Assembly: GCF_008064665.1 (NCBI RefSeq)
Contig: NZ_VRZA01000008.1
Coordinates: 1-64,000, forward strand
DNA: 64,000 nucleotides
Source: Parahaliea maris
GTDB lineage: Bacteria > Pseudomonadota > Gammaproteobacteria > Pseudomonadales > Halieaceae
Reading direction: 5' to 3'
Shown here: positions 6,808-15,415 of the stretch, one piece after another
How the letters are laid out: each line of letters begins with the position of its first letter
How positions within the stretch are numbered: position 1 is the first letter of the stretch
Program-made: the position numbers and the translations under genes
Notes under the pieces: generated by a model
The model's database searches: none
Seen by the model: only the letters and a program-made list of their open reading frames with translations
What the model was told of the DNA's origin: nothing

Positions 6808-8926
6808 CGCGATTCTCTGCGGTACTCTCGTCGGTACGCTGTCGCTGGGAGCACTTGCGGCCGCTGCCGATGACGCCCGCTACCGGCATTGGAGCCACTA
6901 TGGCGGCGACCCGGGCAATACCCACTTCTCCGCCCTGTCACAGATAAACCGCGACAACGTGACGCAGCTGGTACCGGCCTGGCGCTATGACAGTGCCGGT
7001 GGCAAGGCACTGCCGGCAAGTTCGGAATTGCAATTCAACCCCATCGTCGTTGACGGCGTCCTGTATGGACGTAATCCCCTGTACAACGTATTCGCCCTGG
7101 ACGCGGCCAGCGGCGAGGTGATCTGGACCTACAATCCGCCGCTTACGCACGCCGGCATGTCCAACATGCGCGGGGTCACCTACTGGCCCGGAGAGGGAGA
7201 GCGTGCGCCGCGCCTGCTATTCACTACCGGTCACTTCCTGTTTGCGCTGGATGCAGCCAGCGGCAAACTGCTGGAGGATTTCGGTGACGCCGGCAAGGTC
7301 GATCTGCGCGAGGGGCTGGGTCGCGATCCTGAACTGGTGAGTATCAATGCCCCCTCCCCCGGGGCCCTGTTCGGCAACCTGATCATCATGGGTTCGGCGG
7401 TCACCGAGACGGCCGGAGCCGCCCCTGGTGACGTTCGCGCCTACGACGTGGTGAGCGGCAAACTCACCTGGACCTTTCACACCATTCCACACCCGGGTGA
7501 GGTCGGTTACGACACCTGGCCGAAAGACGCGTGGAAGACCATGGGCGGCGCCAATGCCTGGGCCGGCATGAGCCTGGACCAGGAACGCGGGGTGGTCTAT
7601 GTGCCTACCGGCTCCCCCGCACCGGACTTCGATGGCTCCGAAAGGGCCGGCGCCAACCTGTTTGGCAACAGCATCATTGCCCTGGATGCGCACACCGGGA
7701 AACGCCTGTGGCACTACCAGGCGGTCCACCACGACCTGTGGGACCGCGACCTGAGCTCGGCCCCGACCCTGGTAGACGTGACCCGCGATGGCCGGCGCGA
7801 ACAGTGGCTGGCCCAGGCCAGCAAGCAGGGCGTGCTGTACCTGCTCGACCGGGACAGCGGCGAACCCGTGTTCCCGATTGAAGAGGTGGCGGTTCCTCCC
7901 TCGGCGGTACCGGGTGAGCAGGCCTTCCCCAGCCAGCCCATGGTCACCCTGCCGGAACCCTTCACCCGCCAGACCATGAGCCCGGAAGACTTGAGCGACA
8001 TCAATCCCGCCGCCCACGCCCATGCAAAAAAACTGTGGGACGAAGCGGAATCGTTTGCCTACCTGCGCCCGCCCGGTCTCGAGCCGAGCGTACTGTTTCC
8101 GGGATTCTACGGCGGTGCCAACTGGGGCGGCGGCGCCTTCGACCCGCACACCAATACCTACTACATCAATGCCATGGAAGTCCCGAACCTGGTGCAGATG
8201 GAGGCTGTGGAAGTCCAGCGCGGCAGCCAGCTCGGCATGGGGCAGTTTTTGTTCCGCCAGCACTGCAGCGGGTGTCACGGCATTAACCTGGAGGGCTTTT
8301 ATCCCTACGCTCCGGCACTGACCGACGTAGCCGAACGCCTGCAACCGCGCGACGCACAGCGCATCATCACCGAGGGCAAGGGGCGCATGATGCCCTTCGG
8401 CCATCTCAATCGACATGACCGGGACGCCATGGTCGAATATATCTTCGCCCACAGCAGGGGTGAAGTCGTACCGGAGGATGACAGCGCAGAAAAGGAAACC
8501 CGCTATGTCTTCGCCGGCTACCGCGACTTTGTCGATGAGCGCTACTACCCCGCGGTCAAACCACCCTGGGGCACCCTGACCGCCATCGATCTCACTACCG
8601 GCAAACGCCGCTGGCAGATTCCCCTCGGTGAATATGAGGACCTGACCAAAGAAGGTATTCCAGCCACCGGTACCCGCAACTACGGCGGCCCGGTCGTCAC
8701 TGCCGGGGGCCTGCTGATCATCGCCGCCAGTTCCGACGCGAAATTGCGTATCTTCGACAAGGAGAGCGGTGAGTTGCTCTGGCAATACACCCTGCCGGCG
8801 GCCGGTTACGCCACTCCGGCCACCTACACAGTGAATGGCCGCCAGTTTCTCGTTATCGCCTGTACCGGGGGTAAACTCGGCACCCCGACCGGCGATACCT
8901 ATCTCGCTTTCGCCCTGCCCGAATAA
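6785..8926 (+). CDS. PQQ-dependent dehydrogenase with embedded cytochrome c domain
   Basis: A 713-residue periplasmic quinohaemoprotein. Residues 1-27 form a signal peptide ending in AAA-DDA. The body is the eight-bladed PQQ propeller; WxxxGGDPGNTHFSAL, GxANAWAGMSLD, VYVPTGSPAPDF and VHHDLWDRDL are typical of the membrane-glucose-dehydrogenase-like branch. I see no adjacent Cys-Cys pair of the kind found in classical methanol/ethanol dehydrogenases. A cytochrome c domain with C494-S-G-C497-H498 and candidate axial M535/M536 is inserted before the last propeller blades (residues about 600-713), not attached at the C-terminus. The substrate is probably an alcohol or sugar; electrons would pass from PQQ to haem to a soluble cytochrome or quinone. 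The start overlaps the SDR by 23 bp and has no clear ribosome binding site. No pqq biosynthesis genes are in the window. Confidence 0.88.
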   Translation: MVAVRSASAILCGTLVGTLSLGALAAAADDARYRHWSHYGGDPGNTHFSALSQINRDNVTQLVPAWRYDSAGGKALPASSELQFNPIVVDGVLYGRNPLYNVFALDAASGEVIWTYNPPLTHAGMSNMRGVTYWPGEGERAPRLLFTTGHFLFALDAASGKLLEDFGDAGKVDLREGLGRDPELVSINAPSPGALFGNLIIMGSAVTETAGAAPGDVRAYDVVSGKLTWTFHTIPHPGEVGYDTWPKDAWKTMGGANAWAGMSLDQERGVVYVPTGSPAPDFDGSERAGANLFGNSIIALDAHTGKRLWHYQAVHHDLWDRDLSSAPTLVDVTRDGRREQWLAQASKQGVLYLLDRDSGEPVFPIEEVAVPPSAVPGEQAFPSQPMVTLPEPFTRQTMSPEDLSDINPAAHAHAKKLWDEAESFAYLRPPGLEPSVLFPGFYGGANWGGGAFDPHTNTYYINAMEVPNLVQMEAVEVQRGSQLGMGQFLFRQHCSGCHGINLEGFYPYAPALTDVAERLQPRDAQRIITEGKGRMMPFGHLNRHDRDAMVEYIFAHSRGEVVPEDDSAEKETRYVFAGYRDFVDERYYPAVKPPWGTLTAIDLTTGKRRWQIPLGEYEDLTKEGIPATGTRNYGGPVVTAGGLLIIAASSDAKLRIFDKESGELLWQYTLPAAGYATPATYTVNGRQFLVIACTGGKLGTPTGDTYLAFALPE

Positions 8927-8935
8927 AGTTCACAC

Positions 8936-8957
8936 GCCCGGACTCGCCAGTCCGGGC
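8936..8957 (+). terminator. Hairpin downstream of the PQQ dehydrogenase
   Basis: GCCCGGAC and GTCCGGGC form a perfect 8-bp stem with a 6-nt loop, 10 bp after the stop codon. A T-run is missing, so this is either a weak intrinsic terminator or an mRNA 3'-end stabiliser. Confidence 0.5.
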
Positions 8958-9053
8958 CCCGGGAAGGCATAATAGCCGGCAAACTCCCGTCCCGTAGCCA
9001 CCGGTTGCGGGAATCTGCGGGGGCCGGCAATAACAAATCGCGAGGCTCCAACC

Positions 9054-10175
9054 ATGGACTCATCTCCGGATTCCAGTCGTACCCCCACCCACCTTATCGA
9101 TACCGCGGTGCGGCTTGGACTGCTGTTTCTGCTGGTATGGTTTTCCTACCGGGTTTTTTCGCCCTTCCTCGGGTTGATGGTGTGGGCCATCGTGCTGGCA
9201 ATTGCCCTCTACCCCCTTAACGAGAAAATCGCCGCGGGTATCGGAGTATCCAACGGCCGCGCAGCCACCCTGATGATATTGACCCTGGTCCTGTCACTCG
9301 GTGTACCCACCGCGTTTCTGGGTATATCGGTCGTCGATCATGTATTGAGCCTGCAACAGAGCATGCAAGCCGGAACCCTGGAGATACCTGAACCACGCCC
9401 CCAGGTGGAAAACTGGCCGGTGGTGGGTGAAAAGGTCTACGCCGCCTGGTCGTCTGCGGCGGACAATATGGAAGAGTTTGTCGCCAAGAACCATGAACGG
9501 CTCGCCGAACTCACTCGCAGTTTGGCCTCGGCGTTTGGAGGCGCCTTGAGCACGGTGCTGTTGTTTGTCGGCGCCCTGATCCTGGCTGGCATCATGATGG
9601 CCTATGCCAAACCCGGGGCCCAGAGCACCAATCGAATTTTCACCCGTATCTGCGGCCCCAAAACGGGCACTGAAATACACCAATTGGCCGTGGCCACCGT
9701 GCGTTCCGTGGCGGTTGGGGTGGTGGGTGTTGCCTTCATACAAGCGGTACTGCTCGGCATCGGCTTCCTCGTAGCAGGCATTCCCGCCGCCGGTATCCTC
9801 GCGGTAATCACGCTTGTTCTTGGTATCGCACAGGTACCCGCTGCGATCATCGTCCTGCCGGCCATCGCCTGGATCTGGGTGGCCGGTGAGGCCTCCAGTC
9901 TCGTCAATATCGTCACCAGCGTGTATCTGTTGGCGGCGGGCCTGGCGGACAATGTCCTCAAGCCCCTGTTGCTGGGTCGTGGCCTCGCCGTGCCGATGCC
10001 CATCGTGCTGATTGGCGCCATCGGCGGCATGCTGAGCAGTGGCATTCTCGGCCTGTTTGTGGGTGCGGTCATTCTCTCGGTGGCCTACCAGTTGTTCATG
10101 GCCTGGGTGAATGACGGGCTGCCCCCCGAAGACACAACCGCGGCGCAGCCCGAAGAAGAAGCCAGCACCCAGTGA
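9054..10175 (+). CDS. AI-2E family transporter (PerM/TqsA-like permease)
   Basis: A 373-residue inner-membrane protein with about eight predicted TM segments. Hydrophobic runs lie at about 17-55, 70-95, 165-185, 215-245, 250-275 and 300-350, and there is an amphipathic soluble stretch at 100-160, the usual AI-2E (PF01594) profile. Family members export AI-2, move Na+/H+, or have unknown cargo. It opens a five-gene operon; its stop overlaps the GTG start of the next gene (GTGA). That position suggests an accessory permease for the efflux system rather than quorum sensing. Confidence 0.82.
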   Translation: MDSSPDSSRTPTHLIDTAVRLGLLFLLVWFSYRVFSPFLGLMVWAIVLAIALYPLNEKIAAGIGVSNGRAATLMILTLVLSLGVPTAFLGISVVDHVLSLQQSMQAGTLEIPEPRPQVENWPVVGEKVYAAWSSAADNMEEFVAKNHERLAELTRSLASAFGGALSTVLLFVGALILAGIMMAYAKPGAQSTNRIFTRICGPKTGTEIHQLAVATVRSVAVGVVGVAFIQAVLLGIGFLVAGIPAAGILAVITLVLGIAQVPAAIIVLPAIAWIWVAGEASSLVNIVTSVYLLAAGLADNVLKPLLLGRGLAVPMPIVLIGAIGGMLSSGILGLFVGAVILSVAYQLFMAWVNDGLPPEDTTAAQPEEEASTQ

Positions 10176-11701
10176 AACACACCGGCGGGAGGCTGGCCGC
10201 GGCGCTACTGACGCTGCTGACAGTTGCCTGTACGCCACTGGGGCCCGACTTTCGCGAGCCGGATCCCGACTGGCTCGCCCAGTGGCAACCGGCACTCTAC
10301 AGCCAGGTCACCGTCGAATCCGGCGCAGCGGGCATCGACCGCTGGTGGCAGCGCTTCGACGACCCGACCCTCAATGCGCTGATAGACACCGCGCGCCGCG
10401 AAAACCCGGCTCTGCGTATCGCCGGCCTGCGCATACTCGAAAGCCGCGCTCTGCAGGGTATTGCCACCGGCCTGCAGCACCCCCAGGTACAACAGATCAA
10501 CGCCTCCGCGGCCTGGGCCCGGCAGGAGTACCACGGCGGTGCTTTCGAGCGCGACAGTGAGGTGCGCTCCTCTGCGGCATCCTTTGATATCGGCTGGGAA
10601 CTGGACTTCTGGGGACGCTTCCGGCGCGGTGTGGAATCGGCCGATGCCGCGTATTTTTCCTCGGTTGCGGCACAGCGCGACGTGCAGGTATTGCTGGCAT
10701 CCCAGGTCGCGAACCTCTACTACGCCTATAAAACCACCCTGCAGCGTATTGAGATCGCCCACCACAACGAAGCCCTGCAGAAACGCAGCTTCGAGATCAC
10801 CGAGCGGCTGTACAAGAGCGGTCAGGATTCCGAGCTGGACCTGCAGCAGGCGCGGGCCCAGTACCTCGCTACCCGGGCCACCATACCCGCCCTGGAGCAG
10901 GCCCTGGTGCAGCAGCGCAATGCCCTGTGCGCTCTCCTCGGACGCCCGCCCGCTCCCCTGCCGGAACTGCAGGGCATCAGTAGTTCGCTGCCGGATCTGG
11001 CGGCACCGGAACTGGCCGACCTCCCCGCGCAATTACTGGTGCTGCGCCCGGATGTGCGCACGGCCGCCTGGCAGGCGGCGGCACAGTCCGCCCAGATCGG
11101 CATCGCCGAAGCTGACCTCTATCCCTCCCTGACGTTGGTCGGCACACTGGGCTGGTCCGGCAACAGCACCGAGCTGCTGGGCGACAAAACCCTCATAGCC
11201 GGGGGGCCGGGCCTGAGCTGGAATATCTTCAACTACGGCCGCCTGCGTAACAATGTGCGGGTCCAGGACGCCCGCCTGGAGCAGGCGCTGGAAAACTACC
11301 GCAACACCGTACTGGGCGCAGCCCGGGAAATCGATGAGGCCGCGAGCCTGATCGCCACCACCGGCACCAGCCAGGCGATCCTCGATGAGTCGGTGAGCGC
11401 CGCGGAACGCTCGCTGGAAATCGCCACCCGTCGCTACAGAGAGGGCTACTCGGATTTCCAGCGCGTACTCAACGCCCAGGCGGCCACCTTTGCCCAGACC
11501 GACCGGGCCACGGTGAATCGCGGCCAGCATGTCGCCGCCTTCATCAGTTTCTACAAGGCCCTTGGCGGCGGCTGGGAGAACACGCCCGTCGAGTCGCTGG
11601 TGCCCACAGAGACCCGCGAACGTATGCAGGAGCGCAGCAACTGGGGTGACCTGTTGGACGCCCCGCTGGCCGAGCCTCCCCCACCAGGAACAACACCATG
11701 A
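10172..11701 (+). CDS. Outer-membrane efflux lipoprotein, NodT/OprM family
   Basis: A 509-residue TolC-like outer-membrane channel subunit. The N-terminal export signal ends in a lipobox, TVAC, with C20 as the lipidated residue. Two OEP repeats follow (about 60-250 and 270-460) with the family signatures WWQRFDDPTLNALID, SFDIGWELDFWGRFRRGVE and SWNIFNYGRLRNNV. The C-terminal tail after 470 is proline-rich. It starts with GTG overlapping the stop of the permease gene and ends overlapping the adaptor gene by 4 bp (ATGA). It would provide the outer-membrane exit duct of the pump encoded by this operon. Confidence 0.9.
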   Translation: MKHTGGRLAAALLTLLTVACTPLGPDFREPDPDWLAQWQPALYSQVTVESGAAGIDRWWQRFDDPTLNALIDTARRENPALRIAGLRILESRALQGIATGLQHPQVQQINASAAWARQEYHGGAFERDSEVRSSAASFDIGWELDFWGRFRRGVESADAAYFSSVAAQRDVQVLLASQVANLYYAYKTTLQRIEIAHHNEALQKRSFEITERLYKSGQDSELDLQQARAQYLATRATIPALEQALVQQRNALCALLGRPPAPLPELQGISSSLPDLAAPELADLPAQLLVLRPDVRTAAWQAAAQSAQIGIAEADLYPSLTLVGTLGWSGNSTELLGDKTLIAGGPGLSWNIFNYGRLRNNVRVQDARLEQALENYRNTVLGAAREIDEAASLIATTGTSQAILDESVSAAERSLEIATRRYREGYSDFQRVLNAQAATFAQTDRATVNRGQHVAAFISFYKALGGGWENTPVESLVPTETRERMQERSNWGDLLDAPLAEPPPPGTTP

Positions 11702-12858
11702 GCGAAACGAGCGAAGGCACTGCGGCCCGGGAAGACAGCGGCGCTCCCGGCAGTGACAGCACAACGACCCCACCCGATGCCACTAGCTCCGTCAATCGCG
11801 GCGCTCTGGTTATTCTCGCGCTGATCGTGGTGACCCTGGCCTGGTACCTGATGGCGGATCGCTTTACTCCCTATACCTCACAGGCCCGGGTACAGGGCTA
11901 CGTGGTGGGCGTCGCACCGAAGGTGGCGGGGCTGGTCACGGCGGTCGAGGTCCGCAATAACGAGCGGGTAAAGGCCGGGCAGCCCCTGTTCACCATCGAT
12001 CGCTCCCAGTACGAAATCGCTCTGCAAAAAGCCAACTCCGACCTCGACAATGCCCGCCAGCAAGTCGCCGCCGGCGATGCCGGGGTCACCAAGGCCGAGG
12101 CCAACCTGGTGGCCGCCCTGGCCGGCCAGCGCAAGGCCGAGCAGGACTTTACCCGGCTGAAGCGCCTGCGCAGTGACGACCCGGGCACCATCTCCGAACG
12201 CCGCCTGGAAGTTTCAGAAGCTAACCTGGAGCAGGCCCGTGCCAACGTCGCCGCCGCCCGGGCCCAGATACAGGCTGCCATCGAACAGAAGGGCGGCGCC
12301 GATGAGGCCAACAACACCCTGTTACAGACCGCGCGTACCGGAGTCGAAAAAGCCCAACTGGACCTGGACAACACCAATGTGGTGGCACAGTCAGCGGGCA
12401 TCATCACCGACCTCCGGGCCGAGGTGGGCCAGTTTGCCGGTACCGGCAGCCCGGTATTGACACTGGTGGCGATGGAGGAGATCTGGATCAACGCGGAGTA
12501 CACCGAAAACAACCTCGGCCATCTCAAACCCGGTACCGCCGTGGAAATCCTGCTCGACGCCCTGCCCGGCGCCGTGCTCAAGGGCAAGGTGGCCAACGTG
12601 GGCATTGGTGTCAGCGCCGGTAACTCGCCGCCTCCCGGCGCTCTCCCCAGCATCCAGAACAGCCGCGACTGGTTGCGCCAGGCCCAGCGCTTTCCGGTAC
12701 AGGTGGAATTCGAAAAGCCGGTCTCCGCGGAGGTGCTGCAACAGCTCAGGGTGGGAGGCCAGGCGTCGGTCATCGCCTACAGTGAGGGGCACCCGATTCT
12801 CGGCCTGCTCGGGCGACTGTACATTCGCCTGCTGAGCATTGTCTCCTACGCCTACTGA
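11698..12858 (+). CDS. HlyD-family periplasmic adaptor (EmrA-like)
   Basis: A 386-residue membrane-fusion protein. A Ser/Thr-rich cytoplasmic start is followed by one TM segment at about 36-53. Then come the biotinyl-lipoyl-like half with GYVVGVAPKVAGLVTAV, a long alpha-helical hairpin (about 100-210, rich in Ala, Glu and Gln) and a beta-barrel domain with ITDLRAEVGQFAGTG. It bridges the inner-membrane component and the NodT-type channel. Its stop overlaps the next start by 1 bp (TGATG). Organisation with a DUF2955 partner resembles aromatic-acid or FUSC-type efflux systems more than RND pumps. Confidence 0.88.
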   Translation: MSETSEGTAAREDSGAPGSDSTTTPPDATSSVNRGALVILALIVVTLAWYLMADRFTPYTSQARVQGYVVGVAPKVAGLVTAVEVRNNERVKAGQPLFTIDRSQYEIALQKANSDLDNARQQVAAGDAGVTKAEANLVAALAGQRKAEQDFTRLKRLRSDDPGTISERRLEVSEANLEQARANVAAARAQIQAAIEQKGGADEANNTLLQTARTGVEKAQLDLDNTNVVAQSAGIITDLRAEVGQFAGTGSPVLTLVAMEEIWINAEYTENNLGHLKPGTAVEILLDALPGAVLKGKVANVGIGVSAGNSPPPGALPSIQNSRDWLRQAQRFPVQVEFEKPVSAEVLQQLRVGGQASVIAYSEGHPILGLLGRLYIRLLSIVSYAY

Positions 12859-13910
12859 TGCCTGCGCTTCACCGCCTGCCACTGGCCGCACGCCGCAGCT
12901 TCAGGCTGGCCCTGACAGCGACCCTGGCGCTGACAACCGCCTACGGCCTGGCCATACCCCTGCCCTTCATCGCCCCCCTGATGGCGGTGGTGCTGGGCGC
13001 AACGGCGCAGCCGCCACCCGGCGCCAAACAGAGTTTCGTTCTCCTGCTCATCCTCACCCTGATGTTCAGTGTGGGGGTACTGCTTGGCCCACTGCTGCAA
13101 TACGCGCCGGTCTCGGCATTGCTCCTGATCGGCCTGGGCCTGTACGTCAGCAGCCAGCTCGCCATCGTCGGCGGCAAGGACGCGCCAGCCACCCTGCTCG
13201 CCCTGGGGCTGACGGCCATTCCCGCCGCCAGCACTGTGAGCCAGGCCCTGGCCTCGGCCCTCATCATCGCCCTGGTGGTGGGCACTGCACTGGCCATCGC
13301 GAGCCTGTGGCTGGCCTACCTGCTGTTTCCCGAAGATCCACAGCCCCAAAACGCTCCTGTCCCTGCGGCCGCGGCCACGGAAGATGGCCACTGGCGCTCG
13401 CTGCGTGCAACCCTGGTCATCCTGCCCGCCTTTTTGCTGACCCTCAGCAACCCCGCTGCCTACCTGCCCGTCACGGTGAAGAGTATCCTGCTGGGGAGGG
13501 AGGCCTCTGACGTCAAACTGCGCGGGGCGGCCCGGGAAATGATTGGCTCCACGGCCTTTGGCGGGGTTTGTGCCATTGCGCTGTGGATGTGTCTCAGCCT
13601 GGCAGTGCAACTGTGGTTTTTCGCGGTCTGGACACTGCTGTTTGCCCTGCTGATCGCGGCACGCGCCTATGGCGCCCATGCCAGTCGCCTCGGCCCCGGC
13701 TTCTGGGTCAACACACTCACTACCATGCTTATCCTGCTGGGTTCCGCGGTCCAGGACAGCGCCAACGGCAAGGACGTCTACCAGGCCTTCATCGTGCGCA
13801 TGGCCCTGTTCCTGCTGGTGGCCGTGTACGCGGTATTCGCCCTGTCGCTGCTGGAGTGGTGGCGCCAGCGCCGGATGAGCCGACGCTTCAAGGAGTCGAG
13901 ACCATGTTGA
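12858..13910 (+). CDS. DUF2955 / FUSC-like inner-membrane protein
   Basis: A 350-residue polytopic membrane protein with two blocks of hydrophobic helices (about 10-150 and 190-335) separated by a short polar linker around residues 155-180. This is half of the FUSC/aromatic-acid exporter layout known as DUF2955. It is preceded by an HlyD adaptor, as members of this family usually are. It probably supplies the inner-membrane part of the pump; AaeB-like aromatic-acid efflux is the nearest described analogue, but the cargo is unknown. The ATG overlaps the adaptor stop, and its own end overlaps the channel gene by 7 bp. Confidence 0.8.
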   Translation: MPALHRLPLAARRSFRLALTATLALTTAYGLAIPLPFIAPLMAVVLGATAQPPPGAKQSFVLLLILTLMFSVGVLLGPLLQYAPVSALLLIGLGLYVSSQLAIVGGKDAPATLLALGLTAIPAASTVSQALASALIIALVVGTALAIASLWLAYLLFPEDPQPQNAPVPAAAATEDGHWRSLRATLVILPAFLLTLSNPAAYLPVTVKSILLGREASDVKLRGAAREMIGSTAFGGVCAIALWMCLSLAVQLWFFAVWTLLFALLIAARAYGAHASRLGPGFWVNTLTTMLILLGSAVQDSANGKDVYQAFIVRMALFLLVAVYAVFALSLLEWWRQRRMSRRFKESRPC

Positions 13911-14344
13911 TCAACGTGTTACTGGGCATGACCACCATGGCGGTCTGCCTCATTTTGCAGGGCCTGCTGGTGGTCTGGGCGCTGCGCTATTACAGCCGTC
14001 GCCGCAACCATATGCCCTCGGCGTTTCTCGCGGCCATGCGGGTCGTCACCGGCCTGATGCTCATTCTCATCATTGGCAATGTGGTGCAGATCAGTGTGTG
14101 GGCCCTGTTGTTCTACAGCCTCGGAGAGTTCGATAGCCTGGGCCTGTCGATCTACCACTCCGCGGTAAACTTCGCCACCCTGGGCTATGGCGACATCGTG
14201 ATGTCCGAGCAACACCGGCTGCTCGGACCACTGGAAGCGGTGCACGGTGCCCTGATGATTGGCGTGTCGACTGCCGCCCTGTCCCGCGCCTTCGGTGAGG
14301 CAATGAAGGTCCACGGCGACGCGAGTACATCAGACCGGCAGTGA
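13904..14344 (+). CDS. Two-TM potassium-channel-like protein
   Basis: A 146-residue membrane protein. Hydrophobic segments lie at about 3-27, 46-73 and 107-130, with a pore loop between the last two that contains TLGYGD (92-97), the K+ selectivity filter (TxGYG). I chose the ATG at 13904, which overlaps the DUF2955 stop (ATGTTGA); the open frame reaches farther upstream but would run inside the preceding gene. An ion channel as the last gene of an efflux operon is unusual. It could balance charge or membrane potential while the pump works. It ends 10 bp from the convergent OYE gene. Confidence 0.8.
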   Translation: MLINVLLGMTTMAVCLILQGLLVVWALRYYSRRRNHMPSAFLAAMRVVTGLMLILIIGNVVQISVWALLFYSLGEFDSLGLSIYHSAVNFATLGYGDIVMSEQHRLLGPLEAVHGALMIGVSTAALSRAFGEAMKVHGDASTSDRQ

Positions 14345-14354
14345 CTCGGCTCCC

Positions 14355-15413
14355 TCAGCTGGCAGCGGGATAGGAGGTATAACCCTCGGCGCCAGGGGTA
14401 TATAACCGGGACAGGTCGAAGTCCGCCAGGGCATAACCTCCCCGCCAGCGTTCGACCAGGTCGGGATTGCCGATAAAGGGGCGACCGTAGGACACCGCGG
14501 CAGCGACCCCGGTGGCCACCGCCGCCTGGCCCTCTTCGAAAGAGTAGCTCTCATTCACCACCAGTCGGTCACTGAAATAGCGCTGCCCCAGTGCAAGGTT
14601 GTCGACGGGCCCCTTCGGCATACGAATCACGTGCAGGTAGGCGAGATCCCGCCTGGCCGCCTCAGCCAGCAGGTAGTCGAAGGTTGCTTCAGGGTCCTCG
14701 TCGTACAGGTCATTGAAGGGGTTGCCGGGGCAGATGCGCATGCCCACCCTGCCGGCACCGCGCACGCTGCACAGGGCATCGAGCACTTCGAGCACAAAAC
14801 GGGCGCGATTCTCCACCGGGCCGCCGTAGGCGTCTTCCCGGGTATTCGTTCCCGTGCTCAGGAACTGGGCCGGGAGGTAGCCACTGGTACAGTGCAACTC
14901 CACCGCGTCGAACCCGGCCTCGAAGGCGTTGAGCGCGGCCTGCCGATATTCCTCAACAACCGCTGGTATTTCCTCGAGCGTCAGGGCCCGGGGATCGTCC
15001 ATAGGTTGCATGCCCTGCTGGTCGGTGAACATCTCCGCCTCGGCGCGAATCGCCGACGGCGCGACAGTACTGCTGCCCGCCGGTTTGTTGAGTACGTTGG
15101 CGACCCGGCCGACGTGCATCAACTGGGCACAGATATGCCCGCCTTCGGCATGGACGGCGTCGGTCACTTCGCGCCAGGCTGCCAGCTGGGCCGAATTATA
15201 GATGCCGGGCGTACGGCAATACCCGAGCCCATCGGCACTCGGGGCGATACCTTCGGTGACAATGAGTCCGGCGCCGGCGCGCTGGCGATAGTATTCCACC
15301 ATGTCGGCCGTGGGCACCGCGTGGGTGTCGGCGCGACTGCGCGTCATCGGCGCCATGAAAATGCGGTTGCGCAACTCGAGATCACCCAGTTGCAGGGGGG
15401 TGAACAGATCCAT
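14355..15413 (-). CDS. Old Yellow Enzyme family alkene reductase (NemA-like)
   Basis: A 352-residue FMN flavoprotein with a TIM barrel. Visible motifs are the N-terminal LxNRIFMAPMTR with T24 near the flavin, the substrate region VELHCTSGYLPAQFLS, and the C-terminal phosphate-binding end YGRPFIGNPDLVERW. It reduces activated C=C bonds of enals, enones or nitro compounds with NAD(P)H. The usual His-x-x-His/Asn pair reads H174-C-T-S177, so the second residue is Ser. It ends a three-gene minus-strand unit with an NTF2-like protein (2 bp away) and an SDR, divergent from a Rieske oxygenase; reduction of a cyclic enone is plausible. Confidence 0.88.
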   Translation of the reverse strand: MDLFTPLQLGDLELRNRIFMAPMTRSRADTHAVPTADMVEYYRQRAGAGLIVTEGIAPSADGLGYCRTPGIYNSAQLAAWREVTDAVHAEGGHICAQLMHVGRVANVLNKPAGSSTVAPSAIRAEAEMFTDQQGMQPMDDPRALTLEEIPAVVEEYRQAALNAFEAGFDAVELHCTSGYLPAQFLSTGTNTREDAYGGPVENRARFVLEVLDALCSVRGAGRVGMRICPGNPFNDLYDEDPEATFDYLLAEAARRDLAYLHVIRMPKGPVDNLALGQRYFSDRLVVNESYSFEEGQAAVATGVAAAVSYGRPFIGNPDLVERWRGGYALADFDLSRLYTPGAEGYTSYPAAS

Positions 15414-15415
15414 AC

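Noticed and set aside
7217-8785. 522-codon open frame opposite the PQQ dehydrogenase
   Set aside because: Shadow of the real gene; Gly/Ala/Gln-rich translation without similarity.
9054-10175. Quorum-sensing (AI-2) export as the role of the first efflux-operon gene
   Set aside because: The family name is historical; no lux or lsr genes are nearby and the operon context is efflux.
12721-12732. Partial copy of the 14-bp palindrome in the HlyD gene
   Set aside because: Only 12 of 14 bases and explained by the VSAE codons of a normal HlyD protein; likely chance.
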